This document shows, one piece after another, positions 15,621 to 24,262 of a DNA stretch of 64,000 bases. Every line of letters starts with the position of its first letter. The stretch's first letter is position 1. Below the pieces are notes generated by a model. That model was not told where the DNA came from, did no database searches, and saw only the letters and a list, made by a program, of their open reading frames with translations. Origin of the DNA: UPXZ01 sp964541615 (GTDB lineage Bacteria; Bacteroidota; Bacteroidia; Bacteroidales; Paludibacteraceae); contig CAZIRA010000001.1 in assembly GCA_964541615.1 (NCBI GenBank), positions 1-64,000 on the forward strand. Reading direction: 5' to 3'. A program made the translations under genes and the position numbers.

Positions 15621-18032
15621 CTATTTTCTATTTCTCCTTTTTTTCAAAAAATCATGAATAAAACCTCGTAGTTTCTCATCAAATGTGATACCCGGAAGCT
15701 TGTATCTTCTCTGCTGATTGCTGCCATAACCGTATCCGTAGCCATACCCTGATGATGTAGACGAAGTTCCATTCAGTACTACTCCCATTCCGTGAAGGCG
15801 GTTCTCTTCGTACACCTCGTTGATCAAAATGGTTGCATCTTTAGGTGTGTGATTCTGTCGCGCTACGAAGATCGAATTGTCTGCAATTCTATTTAAAAGA
15901 TATGTGTCTGATACCATACCAATCGGTGCTGTGTCAACCACGATATATTCATATCTCTCCTTTGCGTAAGCTATGAACGCATCAAGCCTGGGATTCATGA
16001 TAAGTTCGGCAGGATTTGGCGGCACAGGACCGGCCGGAACTACATCCAGATAATCATGCCATCCTGAAGGAAGGATGATTTCTGTAGGATCAACAGAACT
16101 GTCTGAGAGGTAAATGGTCATGCCTTTGTTTTGTGGCAGATGCAGATACTCACCCAGCATCGGATTGCGGATATCCATCCCCATCACAAGAACTTTTTTC
16201 TTCATCAGGGCTAGCGACATTGCCAGATTTATGGAAATAAATGATTTTCCTTCACCAGTTAAGCTGGAAGTCACCAAAATAACCGGCGATTTTTTTCCAC
16301 CAATAATAAACTGCAGATTTGTTCTTACCAAACGGAACATTTCAACGATAGGCGTAGTTTTACCTTCGGTAACAATCACAGTTTCACTCTCACGGCTTGT
16401 ACCTATGCTTCCCAAAAATGGAGCTTTTATCAAACGCTGGAATTCCTTTGAATCTTCAATTTTGTTGTTGATAAGATCTTTTAGATAAATATAAAGGAAT
16501 GGAATCAGCAACCCAATCATCAATGCTACCAGGTATATAATCCGTCCTTTGGGAGCAACGGGCTCCAACGATGCGTATGCTCTGTCGATGGTTCGTGCGG
16601 CAGGAGCTGTGCTTGCCAGACTCAGTGCTGTTTCTTCCCTTTTTTGAGACAGGAAAAGATACAGATTTTGTTTTATTTCCTGTTGGCGTTTTATTTCCAG
16701 GAATTGACGCTCCTGAGTTGGTACGCTTCTGATTTTTGAATTGAACTGTGCACCTTGTCTCAGCACATCATTTCTAGCTATCTGAATGCCTGATTTAACG
16801 CTTGCAACACTAGCCAGCACATTGGATTTTAATGCTGCAATCTGCATATCGACCTGCATCAAAGCCGGGTTTTTCATATTCGCTGTTTGAGCCAGTTTCA
16901 TCCGTTCCAGCACAGCCATGTTATATTCTTGAATGGATTTGGCAAGGGAGGGATCGTCAGTGATCACATTGGCCGGAATAAGTGCATCAGCATTTTTAGA
17001 GCTTTTGATGTAGTTCTCGACAGAATTGACCATATTCAGCTGTGTCTCAAGCTCGGTTAGCTGTTTCTCGTATGTGCTGGCTGTTTCAAGGTAAAGCGCC
17101 GCCTCGGATGATAAATCGGTCAGTTTATTGGAACGTTTGTAGTTTTCTACATCTGATTCAACATCAAAAAGTTCTTTGGTGATGATTCCGAGCCGCTCAT
17201 GAATAAAGTTTGCCGTATTCCTTGCAATGATGTTTTTATCAACTATCGCATCTAAATTATACAGTTCCACCACTTTATTCAAGAAATCTTCAGCCATTTG
17301 GATATTTGATTCGATGATCGACAATTTTATGGCATTGGATTGCTTATTGATAGTCCCAACACTTAGTCTTTCACTGTAATTTTCAACTAAATTCTTTATC
17401 GGATGAACAATTACCTTGTATTTCGTTTCTTTTTTGGGCAGAGCAGTTGCTACAAAATTGAATCTGCCGGCAGGAGTCAGGAAAGGCTCCTGGATATTTG
17501 CGAGCTTATAATCTGCTTTAAATCGACTCTTCGCTTCTACATCCACTTTGTATGTTCCGCCACTTTCTTTTACAATTAGATTTATAGTGTAAGTCAAGCT
17601 GTCAAGAAATTCCTTGGAAAGACTTATTTTGAAAGGTGCGTTTTTGTACTGTTTGACATAACGAAGCCCGTCTTTTTCGAAATATTCAACCTGAAGATCC
17701 AAAGAATCAATGGCTTGTTTGATGATTTTTTTGGAACTGATAACTTGAATTTCATCTTCCACCTCTTTTGAAATTCCATTAAAACCAAGACTTTCCATCA
17801 TAGCCATCTGAGAGATTCCGGTTGAACTTTCGTCGTTTCTTAAAAGAATAACAGACTGAATCTGGTATTTTACTTCTGAACTTCGGATAAATAGGAAGGC
17901 TATAATAAAGGCAATGATAACAGAAAGTACAAACCAATACCACCTACGGATATATTTCAGAAGTATCTCCCGGATATTAATTATGTCTTCGCTGCTACTG
18001 TTTTGGTTGAATTTATTTTGATTATTGTTCAT
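15621..18032 (-). CDS. Polysaccharide co-polymerase / BY-type tyrosine autokinase (Wzc-like)
   Basis: Inner-membrane protein that sets chain length and drives export of capsule or exopolysaccharide. It has 803 residues. TM1 lies at about residues 33-51, within the Wzz domain. A periplasmic coiled-coil region runs to about 470, then TM2 (IIYLVALMIGLLIPFLYIYL). The cytosolic kinase carries Walker A in SSLTGEGKSFISIN, Walker A' in VLVMGMDIRNP, and Walker B in YIVVDTAPIG. The C-terminal tail holds a Tyr cluster (SGYGYGYGYGSNQQ) for autophosphorylation. It lies 30 bp downstream of the export lipoprotein gene. No glycosyltransferase or Wzx/Wzy gene is adjacent. Confidence 0.93.
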   Translation of the reverse strand: MNNNQNKFNQNSSSEDIINIREILLKYIRRWYWFVLSVIIAFIIAFLFIRSSEVKYQIQSVILLRNDESSTGISQMAMMESLGFNGISKEVEDEIQVISSKKIIKQAIDSLDLQVEYFEKDGLRYVKQYKNAPFKISLSKEFLDSLTYTINLIVKESGGTYKVDVEAKSRFKADYKLANIQEPFLTPAGRFNFVATALPKKETKYKVIVHPIKNLVENYSERLSVGTINKQSNAIKLSIIESNIQMAEDFLNKVVELYNLDAIVDKNIIARNTANFIHERLGIITKELFDVESDVENYKRSNKLTDLSSEAALYLETASTYEKQLTELETQLNMVNSVENYIKSSKNADALIPANVITDDPSLAKSIQEYNMAVLERMKLAQTANMKNPALMQVDMQIAALKSNVLASVASVKSGIQIARNDVLRQGAQFNSKIRSVPTQERQFLEIKRQQEIKQNLYLFLSQKREETALSLASTAPAARTIDRAYASLEPVAPKGRIIYLVALMIGLLIPFLYIYLKDLINNKIEDSKEFQRLIKAPFLGSIGTSRESETVIVTEGKTTPIVEMFRLVRTNLQFIIGGKKSPVILVTSSLTGEGKSFISINLAMSLALMKKKVLVMGMDIRNPMLGEYLHLPQNKGMTIYLSDSSVDPTEIILPSGWHDYLDVVPAGPVPPNPAELIMNPRLDAFIAYAKERYEYIVVDTAPIGMVSDTYLLNRIADNSIFVARQNHTPKDATILINEVYEENRLHGMGVVLNGTSSTSSGYGYGYGYGSNQQRRYKLPGITFDEKLRGFIHDFLKKRRNRK

Positions 18033-18062
18033 AAAAAAAATCTTGATTTTGTCAATTGAAAC

Positions 18063-18863
18063 TTAAGGATTGCTATTGCTTCTTGAAATTGAATAGGTCA
18101 AAGTTATCAAAGTTGCCAGTGTGGAAATGGATGACAGAAACAGCGGTATATTCTGCGACGAAATTGAACGTACATTGTTAGGTTCCACATAAATCACATC
18201 ATTCTGCTGGATATAATAGTAAGGAGAATTGAAAACATCAACATCGTTTAAGTTTAATCTTGCAAATTGCAGTTTTCCGTTGTGCTCACGGGTAATGAGG
18301 ACATTTTCTCTGCGTCCGAAAGGTGTCATGTCGCCAGCCATTCCGAGCGCATCCAAAATCGTAGTTCTCTCATTGTTGATAGGATACTGACCGGGTTTTA
18401 CAACTTCTCCAAGCACTGTGACATTAAAATTAAGAAATTTTACATTCACAATGGGATTTTGCACATACTCTGTCAGTCTGCCGGTGATGATTTCCACAGC
18501 TTCGGAACGGGACAATCCTTTCAGATTTAATTTGCCAAGTACTGGAAAATTAATCGTACCATCGGTTTCTACAGTATAAGGCTGCTGAGATTGGACTCCA
18601 TAAAAATTTTCGGATCCTGGAGCAGCGTAAGTAATAATCGGAAGATTAAACACGGCAACAGAGTTAGGATCGCTACCGGTAACCGTTATCACCAGCAAAT
18701 CACCGGATTTAATCTTTGCCTCGTGCAAAAAGTTGGATTTATTGTTAATTGAGTCTGCAGCGCCCTCATTCAATTGATTGAAGTAACTCAGTTTTTTTTG
18801 TGATGTGCAACCAACAATAAATATCGTTAGGATTACAAAAGAAAATTGATAAAATTTTTTCAT
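18063..18863 (-). CDS. Polysaccharide export outer-membrane lipoprotein (Wza-like)
   Basis: Outer-membrane component of the capsule/exopolysaccharide export channel. 266 residues with lipobox FIVGCTSQ (Cys near 19). The poly-export domain starts near IKSGDLLVITVTGSDP. An SLBB-like domain follows (FNVTVLGEVVKPGQYPI, near residue 150). The C-terminal hydrophobic helix (PLFLSSISTLATLITLTYSI) could be the outer-membrane-spanning alpha-helix of a Wza-type octamer. It is the first gene of a two-gene operon with the Wzc-like kinase. A good promoter lies about 110 bp upstream. Confidence 0.92.
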   Translation of the reverse strand: MKKFYQFSFVILTIFIVGCTSQKKLSYFNQLNEGAADSINNKSNFLHEAKIKSGDLLVITVTGSDPNSVAVFNLPIITYAAPGSENFYGVQSQQPYTVETDGTINFPVLGKLNLKGLSRSEAVEIITGRLTEYVQNPIVNVKFLNFNVTVLGEVVKPGQYPINNERTTILDALGMAGDMTPFGRRENVLITREHNGKLQFARLNLNDVDVFNSPYYYIQQNDVIYVEPNNVRSISSQNIPLFLSSISTLATLITLTYSISRSNSNP

Positions 18864-18973
18864 ATATAACTTTAATCTTCTGTGAATTATTATTCTTCAA
18901 AATACAATAACAAATTGATCAGACCACTTCCCTATCCAAATACTGAAGCATTTTTCACGAAATCACAGTTTGA

Positions 18974-19005
18974 CAAAAGTACTTAAATACAACTTACTGA
19001 ACAAA
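18974..19005 (-). promoter_or_regulatory. Promoter of the wza-wzc-like operon (TTTG-N20-TACTTTTG)
   Basis: On the minus strand, TTTG at 19005-19002, a 20-nt spacer, then TACTTTTG at 18981-18974. This matches both halves of the Bacteroidota housekeeping promoter. It predicts a leader of about 105 nt. Confidence 0.6.
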
Positions 19006-19085
19006 TTGGGATGATTGAATTTTGCAAATTTCCTAAAATATTCTTCAAAACAGCAAACTCACATATATTTAAGTGAAAATATTTT

Positions 19086-19093
19086 TAGATTTG
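19086..19093 (+). promoter_or_regulatory. -7 box (TAGATTTG) for the M20 dipeptidase gene
   Basis: Matches TAnnTTTG, about 47 nt before the ATG. No clear -33 element. Confidence 0.4.
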
Positions 19094-19139
19094 TGAAACA
19101 AAAGCTTTAACTCAACGTTGATACTTAAAAGATATTATC

Positions 19140-20498
19140 ATGGAAATAAAAAAATACATTAAAGAAACACAACCAAAATTTTTCGAGGATTTATTCTCGT
19201 TGATCCGAATTCCTAGTGTGAGTTCACATTCTCACCGCAAAGACGATTTGATAAAATGCGCAGAACAGTGGAAAAACCTATTGTTTGAAGCGGGTGTTGA
19301 TACTGCTGAAATCCTTCCTACGAATGGAAATCCTGTCGTTTTCGCTACAAAAATCATTGATCCAAAATTACCTACGGTGATGGTGTACGGGCACTACGAC
19401 GTGATGCCGGCCGAACCGCTCGACCTTTGGACTTCACCACCTTTTGAACCAGAAATAAGAGACGGAAAGGTATTTGCCCGCGGAGCTGACGATGACAAAG
19501 GACAATCGTTTCTTCACGCTAAAGCTTTTGAGTATTTAGTAAAAACCAACCAACTTAATTGCAATGTGAAATTTATCCTGGAAGGCGAAGAAGAAATCGG
19601 ATCGCCAAGTTTGGAGGATTTCTGCAAAAAGAATAAAAAACTGTTGAAATGCGACACCATTTTGGTTTCAGACACCAGTATGCTGGCGGCAGATATGCCG
19701 AGCATCACCACCGGATTACGTGGTTTGGCGTATTGGGAAATTGAAGTGACAGGCGCCAACAGAGATCTGCATTCTGGAATTTTTGGAGGTGCAGTGGCCA
19801 ATCCGATTATGGAATTATCCAAAATCCTTGCTCAGCTGATTGATAAAGATGGAAAAATCACCATCCCTAAATTCTATGACGACGTTGAAAAAGTTTCCAA
19901 AAAAGAACGAGAACTTATCGCACAGATTCCACTCGACACAGAAGCTTACAAAAAAGACCTGGACATCGAGTATCTTCACGGCGAAAAAGGGTATTCTACC
20001 ATTGAGCGAACCGGCATCAGGCCTACGCTTGACGTGTGCGGCATCTGGGGCGGATACACCGGAGAAGGAAGCAAAACAGTACTTCCATCCAAAGCTTTTG
20101 CAAAACTCTCGGCACGTTTGGTTCCAAATCAAAAATACGACAAAATTGCTCCGCTTGTAGAAAGACATTTGAAAAAAATCGCACCAAAGCATATTGGCAT
20201 CAAAGTAACGCGTCTTCACGGTGCAGCAAGCTACGTCTGTCCAATCGATTCGAAGGAGTACAAAGCTGCAGAAAAAGCCTATGAAAAAGCATTTGGAAAA
20301 ACTCCTCTTCCGGTAAGACGCGGTGGAAGTATCGGCGTGATTCCTGTTTTTGAGAAAGTACTGGGCGTAAAACCGATTTTAATGGGATTTGGGTTGGAAT
20401 CAAACGCCATCCATTCACCCAACGAAAATTTCCACATCGAACTATACGAAAAAGGGATTGAGGCGATCGTAGAATTCTATAAACAATACAATCTGTAA
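19140..20498 (+). CDS. M20-family zinc dipeptidase
   Basis: Cytosolic dipeptidase of the M20/M25/M40 superfamily, 452 residues, no signal peptide. Metal-site motifs: VYGHYDVMPAEP (His ligand and following Asp, about residues 81-92), RGADDDKGQ (bridging Asp, about 114-122), EGEEEIGSPS (general base and ligand Glu, about 149-158), SDTSM (ligand Asp), and the C-terminal ESNAIHSPNENF (ligand His). The inserted dimerisation domain includes DLHSGIFGGAVANPI. It is similar to carnosinase-like and beta-Ala-Xaa dipeptidases; exact specificity is unknown. Single gene with its own -7 box. Confidence 0.9.
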   Translation: MEIKKYIKETQPKFFEDLFSLIRIPSVSSHSHRKDDLIKCAEQWKNLLFEAGVDTAEILPTNGNPVVFATKIIDPKLPTVMVYGHYDVMPAEPLDLWTSPPFEPEIRDGKVFARGADDDKGQSFLHAKAFEYLVKTNQLNCNVKFILEGEEEIGSPSLEDFCKKNKKLLKCDTILVSDTSMLAADMPSITTGLRGLAYWEIEVTGANRDLHSGIFGGAVANPIMELSKILAQLIDKDGKITIPKFYDDVEKVSKKERELIAQIPLDTEAYKKDLDIEYLHGEKGYSTIERTGIRPTLDVCGIWGGYTGEGSKTVLPSKAFAKLSARLVPNQKYDKIAPLVERHLKKIAPKHIGIKVTRLHGAASYVCPIDSKEYKAAEKAYEKAFGKTPLPVRRGGSIGVIPVFEKVLGVKPILMGFGLESNAIHSPNENFHIELYEKGIEAIVEFYKQYNL

Positions 20499-20659
20499 GT
20501 TCAACTTTCTGATTATCACAAAAGTGTAAATGATTTGAAACATATTTGTAAAATATTTTGTTTTTTTGATGAATATTGTTTGGATTATTAAAAAGAAAGT
20601 ACTAAGTTTATTGCGTAAATTAAGGCTTAAATTTATTAACCATATTAATTCATTTTATT

Positions 20660-20911
20660 ATGACAAAGACAATAACATTCAACGAGTTACGTAGAATAAA
20701 GGATGCACTGCCAAGCGGGAGTATGGCCAAGATCGCAGATGAACTTGGTCTGGAAAAACAAACTGTTAAAAACTATTTCGGCGGTACAGATTACGTAGAG
20801 GGGAAAATTGTGGGATTACACATAGAGCCGGGACCCGACGGTGGTATAGTGCAACTGGATGATACCGTAATTTTAGATGTAGCTCAAAGAATTTTGGAGG
20901 AGAATAAATAA
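20660..20911 (+). CDS. Small helix-turn-helix DNA-binding protein
   Basis: 83 residues, no signal or membrane segment. Residues about 18-40 (PSGSMAKIADELGLEKQT then VKNYFGG) form a clear helix-turn-helix. A short acidic C-terminal part with two beta-like stretches (GKIVGLHIEPGPDGG, VQLDDTVILDVAQRIL) follows. The whole fits a single compact domain rather than a fragment. A protein of this type is conserved in Bacteroidales, but I know no characterised function. It is transcribed alone, with the 160-bp upstream gap unusually A+T-rich, and ends at a terminator facing trxB. Confidence 0.75.
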   Translation: MTKTITFNELRRIKDALPSGSMAKIADELGLEKQTVKNYFGGTDYVEGKIVGLHIEPGPDGGIVQLDDTVILDVAQRILEENK

Positions 20912-20931
20912 AGGGTTGATTCTCAAATTAA

Positions 20932-20964
20932 AAAAGCAGCAAAAATATTGCTGCTTTTCTTTTT
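20932..20964. terminator. Terminator between the HTH gene and trxB
   Basis: Stem AAAAGCAGCAA/TTGCTGCTTTT, 5-nt loop, then CTTTTTT. The A-run on the other side may also serve trxB. Confidence 0.85.
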
Positions 20965-20982
20965 TATATCACTGGGAAGGGT

Positions 20983-21924
20983 TTATAATCCTTTTTCGGT
21001 TAAATATCTTTCGGCTTCAATAGCGGCCATACAACCGGTAGCGGCTGCGGTTACTGCCTGACGATAATGCGGATCAGCTACATCGCCCGATGCAAAGACA
21101 CCTGGGATTGCAGTTCTTGGAGTTCCGGGAACTACTTTGATGTAGCCCACTTCGTCAGTTTCAAGATATGGTTTGAAAATATCTGAATTCGGTTTGTGTC
21201 CGATCGCAAGGAAGAAACCGTCAATTTCATAATGTACTTTTTCCTCGTCAGCTTGTCCTCTTCTTTTCACCAGATTGATTCCCTGCACAACTTTATCACC
21301 AGTAAGTCCTTCTGTCTCATGCTCAAAGAGAACTTCGATTTTCTGATTGGCAAATACCCTGTCCTGCATGATTTTTGAAGCACGCATATGATCTTTACGA
21401 ATAATCAAATACACTTTTTCAGTAATATTTGAAAGATAAAGTGCTTCTTCGGCAGCAGTATCTCCTCCACCTACCACAGCCACTTTTCTATTGCGGTAGA
21501 AGAATCCATCACAGGTAGCACAAGCAGAAACTCCCGATCCGGCATATTTTTTCTCATCTGGAATTCCGAGGTATTTTGCCTCTGCTCCAGTGGAAATGAT
21601 TACCGTTTCAGCTTCGATCACTTTCTCGTTGTCAATGGTAATTTTGTACGGTGCAGCCGACAAATCAGCTGCAGTTGCCATGCCGTAACGAATATCCGTT
21701 CCAAATCTTTCAGCTTGTTTTTTCAGGTCTTCCATCATTTCCGGACCAGTGATTCCCGATGGATAACCCGGAAAATTCTCTACCTCTGTGGTTGTGGTCA
21801 GCTGCCCGCCGGGCTGCATACCTTCATATAGCACTGGCGACAAATTTGCTCTGGATGCATAAATAGCAGCGGTATATCCTGCCGGTCCTGATCCAATAAT
21901 CAGACATCTAACTTTTTCGTTCAT
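20983..21924 (-). CDS. trxB: Thioredoxin-disulfide reductase
   Basis: NADPH-dependent flavoenzyme that reduces thioredoxin in the cytosol. 313 residues, the usual length. FAD-binding GSGPAGYTAAIYASRA (11-26), redox-active CATC at 135-138, NADPH-binding VVGGGDTAAEEALYL near 150, and C-terminal ASGDVADPHYRQAVTAA. The mature leader of about 128 nt from the predicted promoter contains two degenerate G/C-tract elements, one ending 10 nt before the start codon. It is convergent with the small HTH gene. Confidence 0.97.
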   Translation of the reverse strand: MNEKVRCLIIGSGPAGYTAAIYASRANLSPVLYEGMQPGGQLTTTTEVENFPGYPSGITGPEMMEDLKKQAERFGTDIRYGMATAADLSAAPYKITIDNEKVIEAETVIISTGAEAKYLGIPDEKKYAGSGVSACATCDGFFYRNRKVAVVGGGDTAAEEALYLSNITEKVYLIIRKDHMRASKIMQDRVFANQKIEVLFEHETEGLTGDKVVQGINLVKRRGQADEEKVHYEIDGFFLAIGHKPNSDIFKPYLETDEVGYIKVVPGTPRTAIPGVFASGDVADPHYRQAVTAAATGCMAAIEAERYLTEKGL

Positions 21925-21934
21925 AATAATAATT

Positions 21935-21955
21935 GGACCCTAAAGGGTTGGTTTT
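21935..21955 (+). repeat. Degenerate G/C-tract element, copy H
   Basis: GGACCCTAAAGGGTTGG followed by a T-run: a diverged core of the same palindromic family. It sits in the trxB leader, 10 nt before the start codon, and pairs in inverted orientation with copy I about 65 bp away. Confidence 0.4.
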
Positions 21956-22017
21956 AATTTTTTATAAAGAATCAGAGCATTCAATTATTTGTGAATGCCC
22001 TTACTATCAGCATATTC

Positions 22018-22045
22018 AAAACTCCCCTTTAGAGGATGGAGTATT
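22018..22045 (-). repeat. Degenerate G/C-tract element, copy I
   Basis: CTCCCCTTTAGAGGATGGAG is a reverse-orientation relative of copy G (shared CCCCTTTAG.AGGAT.G). It lies between the lolA-like gene and trxB, which run in the same direction. Confidence 0.5.
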
Positions 22046-22058
22046 TCAAATTGATGCA

Positions 22059-22090
22059 CAAAATTACAACTTTTTTTTGACTATCTCAAA
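22059..22090 (-). promoter_or_regulatory. Promoter of trxB (TTTG-N20-TAATTTTG)
   Basis: On the minus strand, TTTG at 22090-22087, a 20-nt spacer, TAATTTTG at 22066-22059. The -33 part overlaps the end of the lolA-like gene. Predicted start near 22052. Confidence 0.6.
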
Positions 22091-22728
22091 TCATTTATTT
22101 CTATATCTTTATAAACAGAACTATTAAAAGTAAAGGTTTTTTCATCGGTTTTTACACCTTTTTGAAATTTTGTCAGTGCCAGTGTGCTAATCATCCCTTT
22201 TTTGTCAGCAAGCTGAATAGTCTGTGGAAAATAGGACTTTTTATTCACCACAACCTGAATTTTCTTGATGTCAGATGTCTTGTCCCTGGGCGTCAACTCA
22301 ATGGTGTATGCATCTTTCACAGCGTTATTCTTGATGTATTGGGCTGTCGATTTCGTGCTGTAAGCCTGCAGTAGTGCCAAAGGATTCGTTTCTGCCAGTT
22401 CTTTTTCAGTCGGACTGGTGATGGAAACTTCGTTGATGTCAGGCATGAAAGCCCACTGAGTTTTTCCATCAAAATAGACCTGCATTTCCTTGGTGCTGAA
22501 AGTGAATTGATTCCCTTTCATCAAAAATGTGCCGCCCATGACACTCGGCTTTGAAGAATTGGCATCCTTTACCACAAGCCCAAAATTAGTTTGTATCGAG
22601 TTGTTTTTCAGGATATTAACCATATTGTTCATCACGCTCGAAGCCGATTTTATTTGTCCAAATGCACTGACTGAAATCATCATTGCTGCAATTAAACTTC
22701 CTATGTAAAATTTTGCTTTCATCTTCAA
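22081..22728 (-). CDS. LolA-family outer-membrane lipoprotein carrier
   Basis: Periplasmic protein of the LolA/LolB fold, 215 residues. The signal peptide ends at SVSAFG (about residue 24). The family pattern is visible: SSVMNNMVNILKNN at the start, GTFLMKGNQFTFSTKEMQVYFDGKTQWAFM (in two adjoining strands), EVSITSPTEKEL, and the DIKKIQVVVNKKSYFPQTIQL strand. It probably ferries lipoproteins from the inner to the outer membrane. Bacteroidota often have more than one LolA-like protein, so a role specific to one client cannot be excluded. It is not next to ftsK here. Upstream of trxB on the same strand. Confidence 0.85.
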   Translation of the reverse strand: MKMKAKFYIGSLIAAMMISVSAFGQIKSASSVMNNMVNILKNNSIQTNFGLVVKDANSSKPSVMGGTFLMKGNQFTFSTKEMQVYFDGKTQWAFMPDINEVSITSPTEKELAETNPLALLQAYSTKSTAQYIKNNAVKDAYTIELTPRDKTSDIKKIQVVVNKKSYFPQTIQLADKKGMISTLALTKFQKGVKTDEKTFTFNSSVYKDIEINDLR

Positions 22729-22845
22729 TATTTTTTAAAAGTTTAATTGTTAAAATACAACTTATGTGCCAAAATGATGAGATACAGATTACCAGCACAT
22801 TAGATTATTTATGCGACTGACAAAATTGCCTTGACCCTTCGAAAA

Positions 22846-23415
22846 TTATTCCACTACGCGGTAGTTGGCGGTTTCGATATGGTAAAATGCCAGGTAGTTT
22901 TTACCTGTATTAGCTTCTTCTTCGGCAATTCGGGTTCTGAAATCAGCAATACGGTCACTCGACGATTGAATCTCCTTTTGTCCTACTGCTCTTCTTTCAG
23001 TTGTACATCCCTCGTGAGTTAGAGAATCAGCCTTAGCTGCAAGTTCACTTTCCCAATTAGTCAGGTAAGCTTCATCAATTTTTTCTTCAATCAATTTTCC
23101 GGTAACAAGTACTTTTTTATTTATGCACTCTTGTCTGAAAGGCTTGTCAGACTCTGCGCGAATCATAGCGTCTTCAGAATCTCCTTCGAGAAATAATTTT
23201 TTGCCGGTGTGGGTGCAAAGATGCGAGCATTCACCTTCAACCGTAATGGTTTTATTCACTAATTGGTCTGCAGAAGCCAACAAATCATCAACTGTAAATA
23301 CCGTGGTAATTACAGAATCTTTTTCTGAGGTTTTCCCTCCAGATTTTTTCCCATTACAACTGAGAAAAAAAAGTGCTGAGAAAAGAATAATTGGGATAAA
23401 TTTTAAGTTATTCAT
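22846..23415 (-). CDS. Lipoprotein with CxHxCxH motif in a putative OB fold
   Basis: 189 residues, function unknown. Lipobox LFFLSCNG places the lipidated Cys at residue 20. Residues about 40-115 look like a small beta-rich OB-fold (VNKTITVEGECSHLCTHTG, KKLFLEGDSEDAMIRA, NKKVLVTGKL). The loop holds C63-x-H65-x-C67-x-H69, which could bind a metal or, with Cys96, form disulfides. The C-terminal third is helical and charged (SSSDRIADFRTRIAEEEANTG split by a turn) and ends YLAFYHIETANYRVVE. Two further Cys lie at about 96 and 136. Single gene between lolA-like and the SusC operon. Confidence 0.6.
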   Translation of the reverse strand: MNNLKFIPIILFSALFFLSCNGKKSGGKTSEKDSVITTVFTVDDLLASADQLVNKTITVEGECSHLCTHTGKKLFLEGDSEDAMIRAESDKPFRQECINKKVLVTGKLIEEKIDEAYLTNWESELAAKADSLTHEGCTTERRAVGQKEIQSSSDRIADFRTRIAEEEANTGKNYLAFYHIETANYRVVE

Positions 23416-23469
23416 GTGTATGGAATATTATAAAAATATGTTAGCTAATACAATATCGTTGTAATCAAC

Positions 23470-23501
23470 AAAAGAGCTGGCTTTACCTCGCCAGCTCTTT
23501 T
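23470..23501 (-). terminator. Terminator of the SusC/SusD operon
   Basis: Stem AAAAGAGCTGGC/GCCAGCTCTTTT with an 8-nt loop, just past the third gene of the operon. Symmetric A/T flanks. Confidence 0.85.
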
Positions 23502-23521
23502 GAAGATAATTAAGTAAGTTA

Positions 23522-24247
23522 TTATTTGTTGGGATAAAACACTACCCTGACTTCATACAAGCGAGTAAACTGCTCAACACCCGCTGGACGATAAGCAATA
23601 TTTTTTACCAGATATCGTCTTGGAGAGGTAAAATCACCAGGAACACCTAATGCTGGTGCACCGTCAACTCTTTCTACAACATTATCATATACATTTACAA
23701 GCACAAGTTCCACAATTACCTCTTTCTTATTTACGGGCAATCTTACTTGCTGAGAACGATTATTAGTAGGATTAATCAACTGAAAATCACCATTAAATTT
23801 ACTTCCGTCAAATAGATAGCCTTTGTTAGGAGTAGAATACGTAGCATGATCACTCAGATACGCTGTAATTACGTAAAGTTTACCGCCTGGAGCATTAGCA
23901 TCATTTACTTCAGCAATGCCTCCTTTTACTGTTTCGTTTGCAGCTACCGTCACACCATTACTAAGCGTCACAGGAGCACCGGTTTTATTTGTCCAGCTTC
24001 CATTCGAAGCACCGATCAATTGAGTATTCAAATAATTATCCACCCATTTGTCCCAGTTAATCGCGTAAATTTGATTTGTAAACAATTGTCTTGCTCTCAC
24101 ATCAATTCGACTCGCAGTAACCTCTGAATAGGTTGCCTCTGGCGCTTCTTCGAAAACCAATCCTCTCTCACAGCCAGTGACAGCTACCACAAGAATCAGC
24201 ACGAATGTACAGGCATATAATTTTTTAATTAATTTATTTTTTAACAT
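23522..24247 (-). CDS. Surface lipoprotein, third gene of the SusC/SusD operon
   Basis: 241 residues. Lipobox AVTGCERG (Cys near 26). The mature protein is beta-rich with no catalytic motif seen; it includes YAINWDKWVDNYLN, NGVTVAANETVKGG and a C-terminal RYLVKNIAYRPAGVEQ with LYEVRVVFYP. Position right after SusD (15-bp gap) suggests a surface binding protein that helps capture the transporter's substrate, like SusE-type proteins. I do not recognise the family. The substrate cannot be inferred because no enzymes are encoded nearby. Confidence 0.6.
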   Translation of the reverse strand: MLKNKLIKKLYACTFVLILVVAVTGCERGLVFEEAPEATYSEVTASRIDVRARQLFTNQIYAINWDKWVDNYLNTQLIGASNGSWTNKTGAPVTLSNGVTVAANETVKGGIAEVNDANAPGGKLYVITAYLSDHATYSTPNKGYLFDGSKFNGDFQLINPTNNRSQQVRLPVNKKEVIVELVLVNVYDNVVERVDGAPALGVPGDFTSPRRYLVKNIAYRPAGVEQFTRLYEVRVVFYPNK

Positions 24248-24262
24248 AGTTGTAGATTTTAA

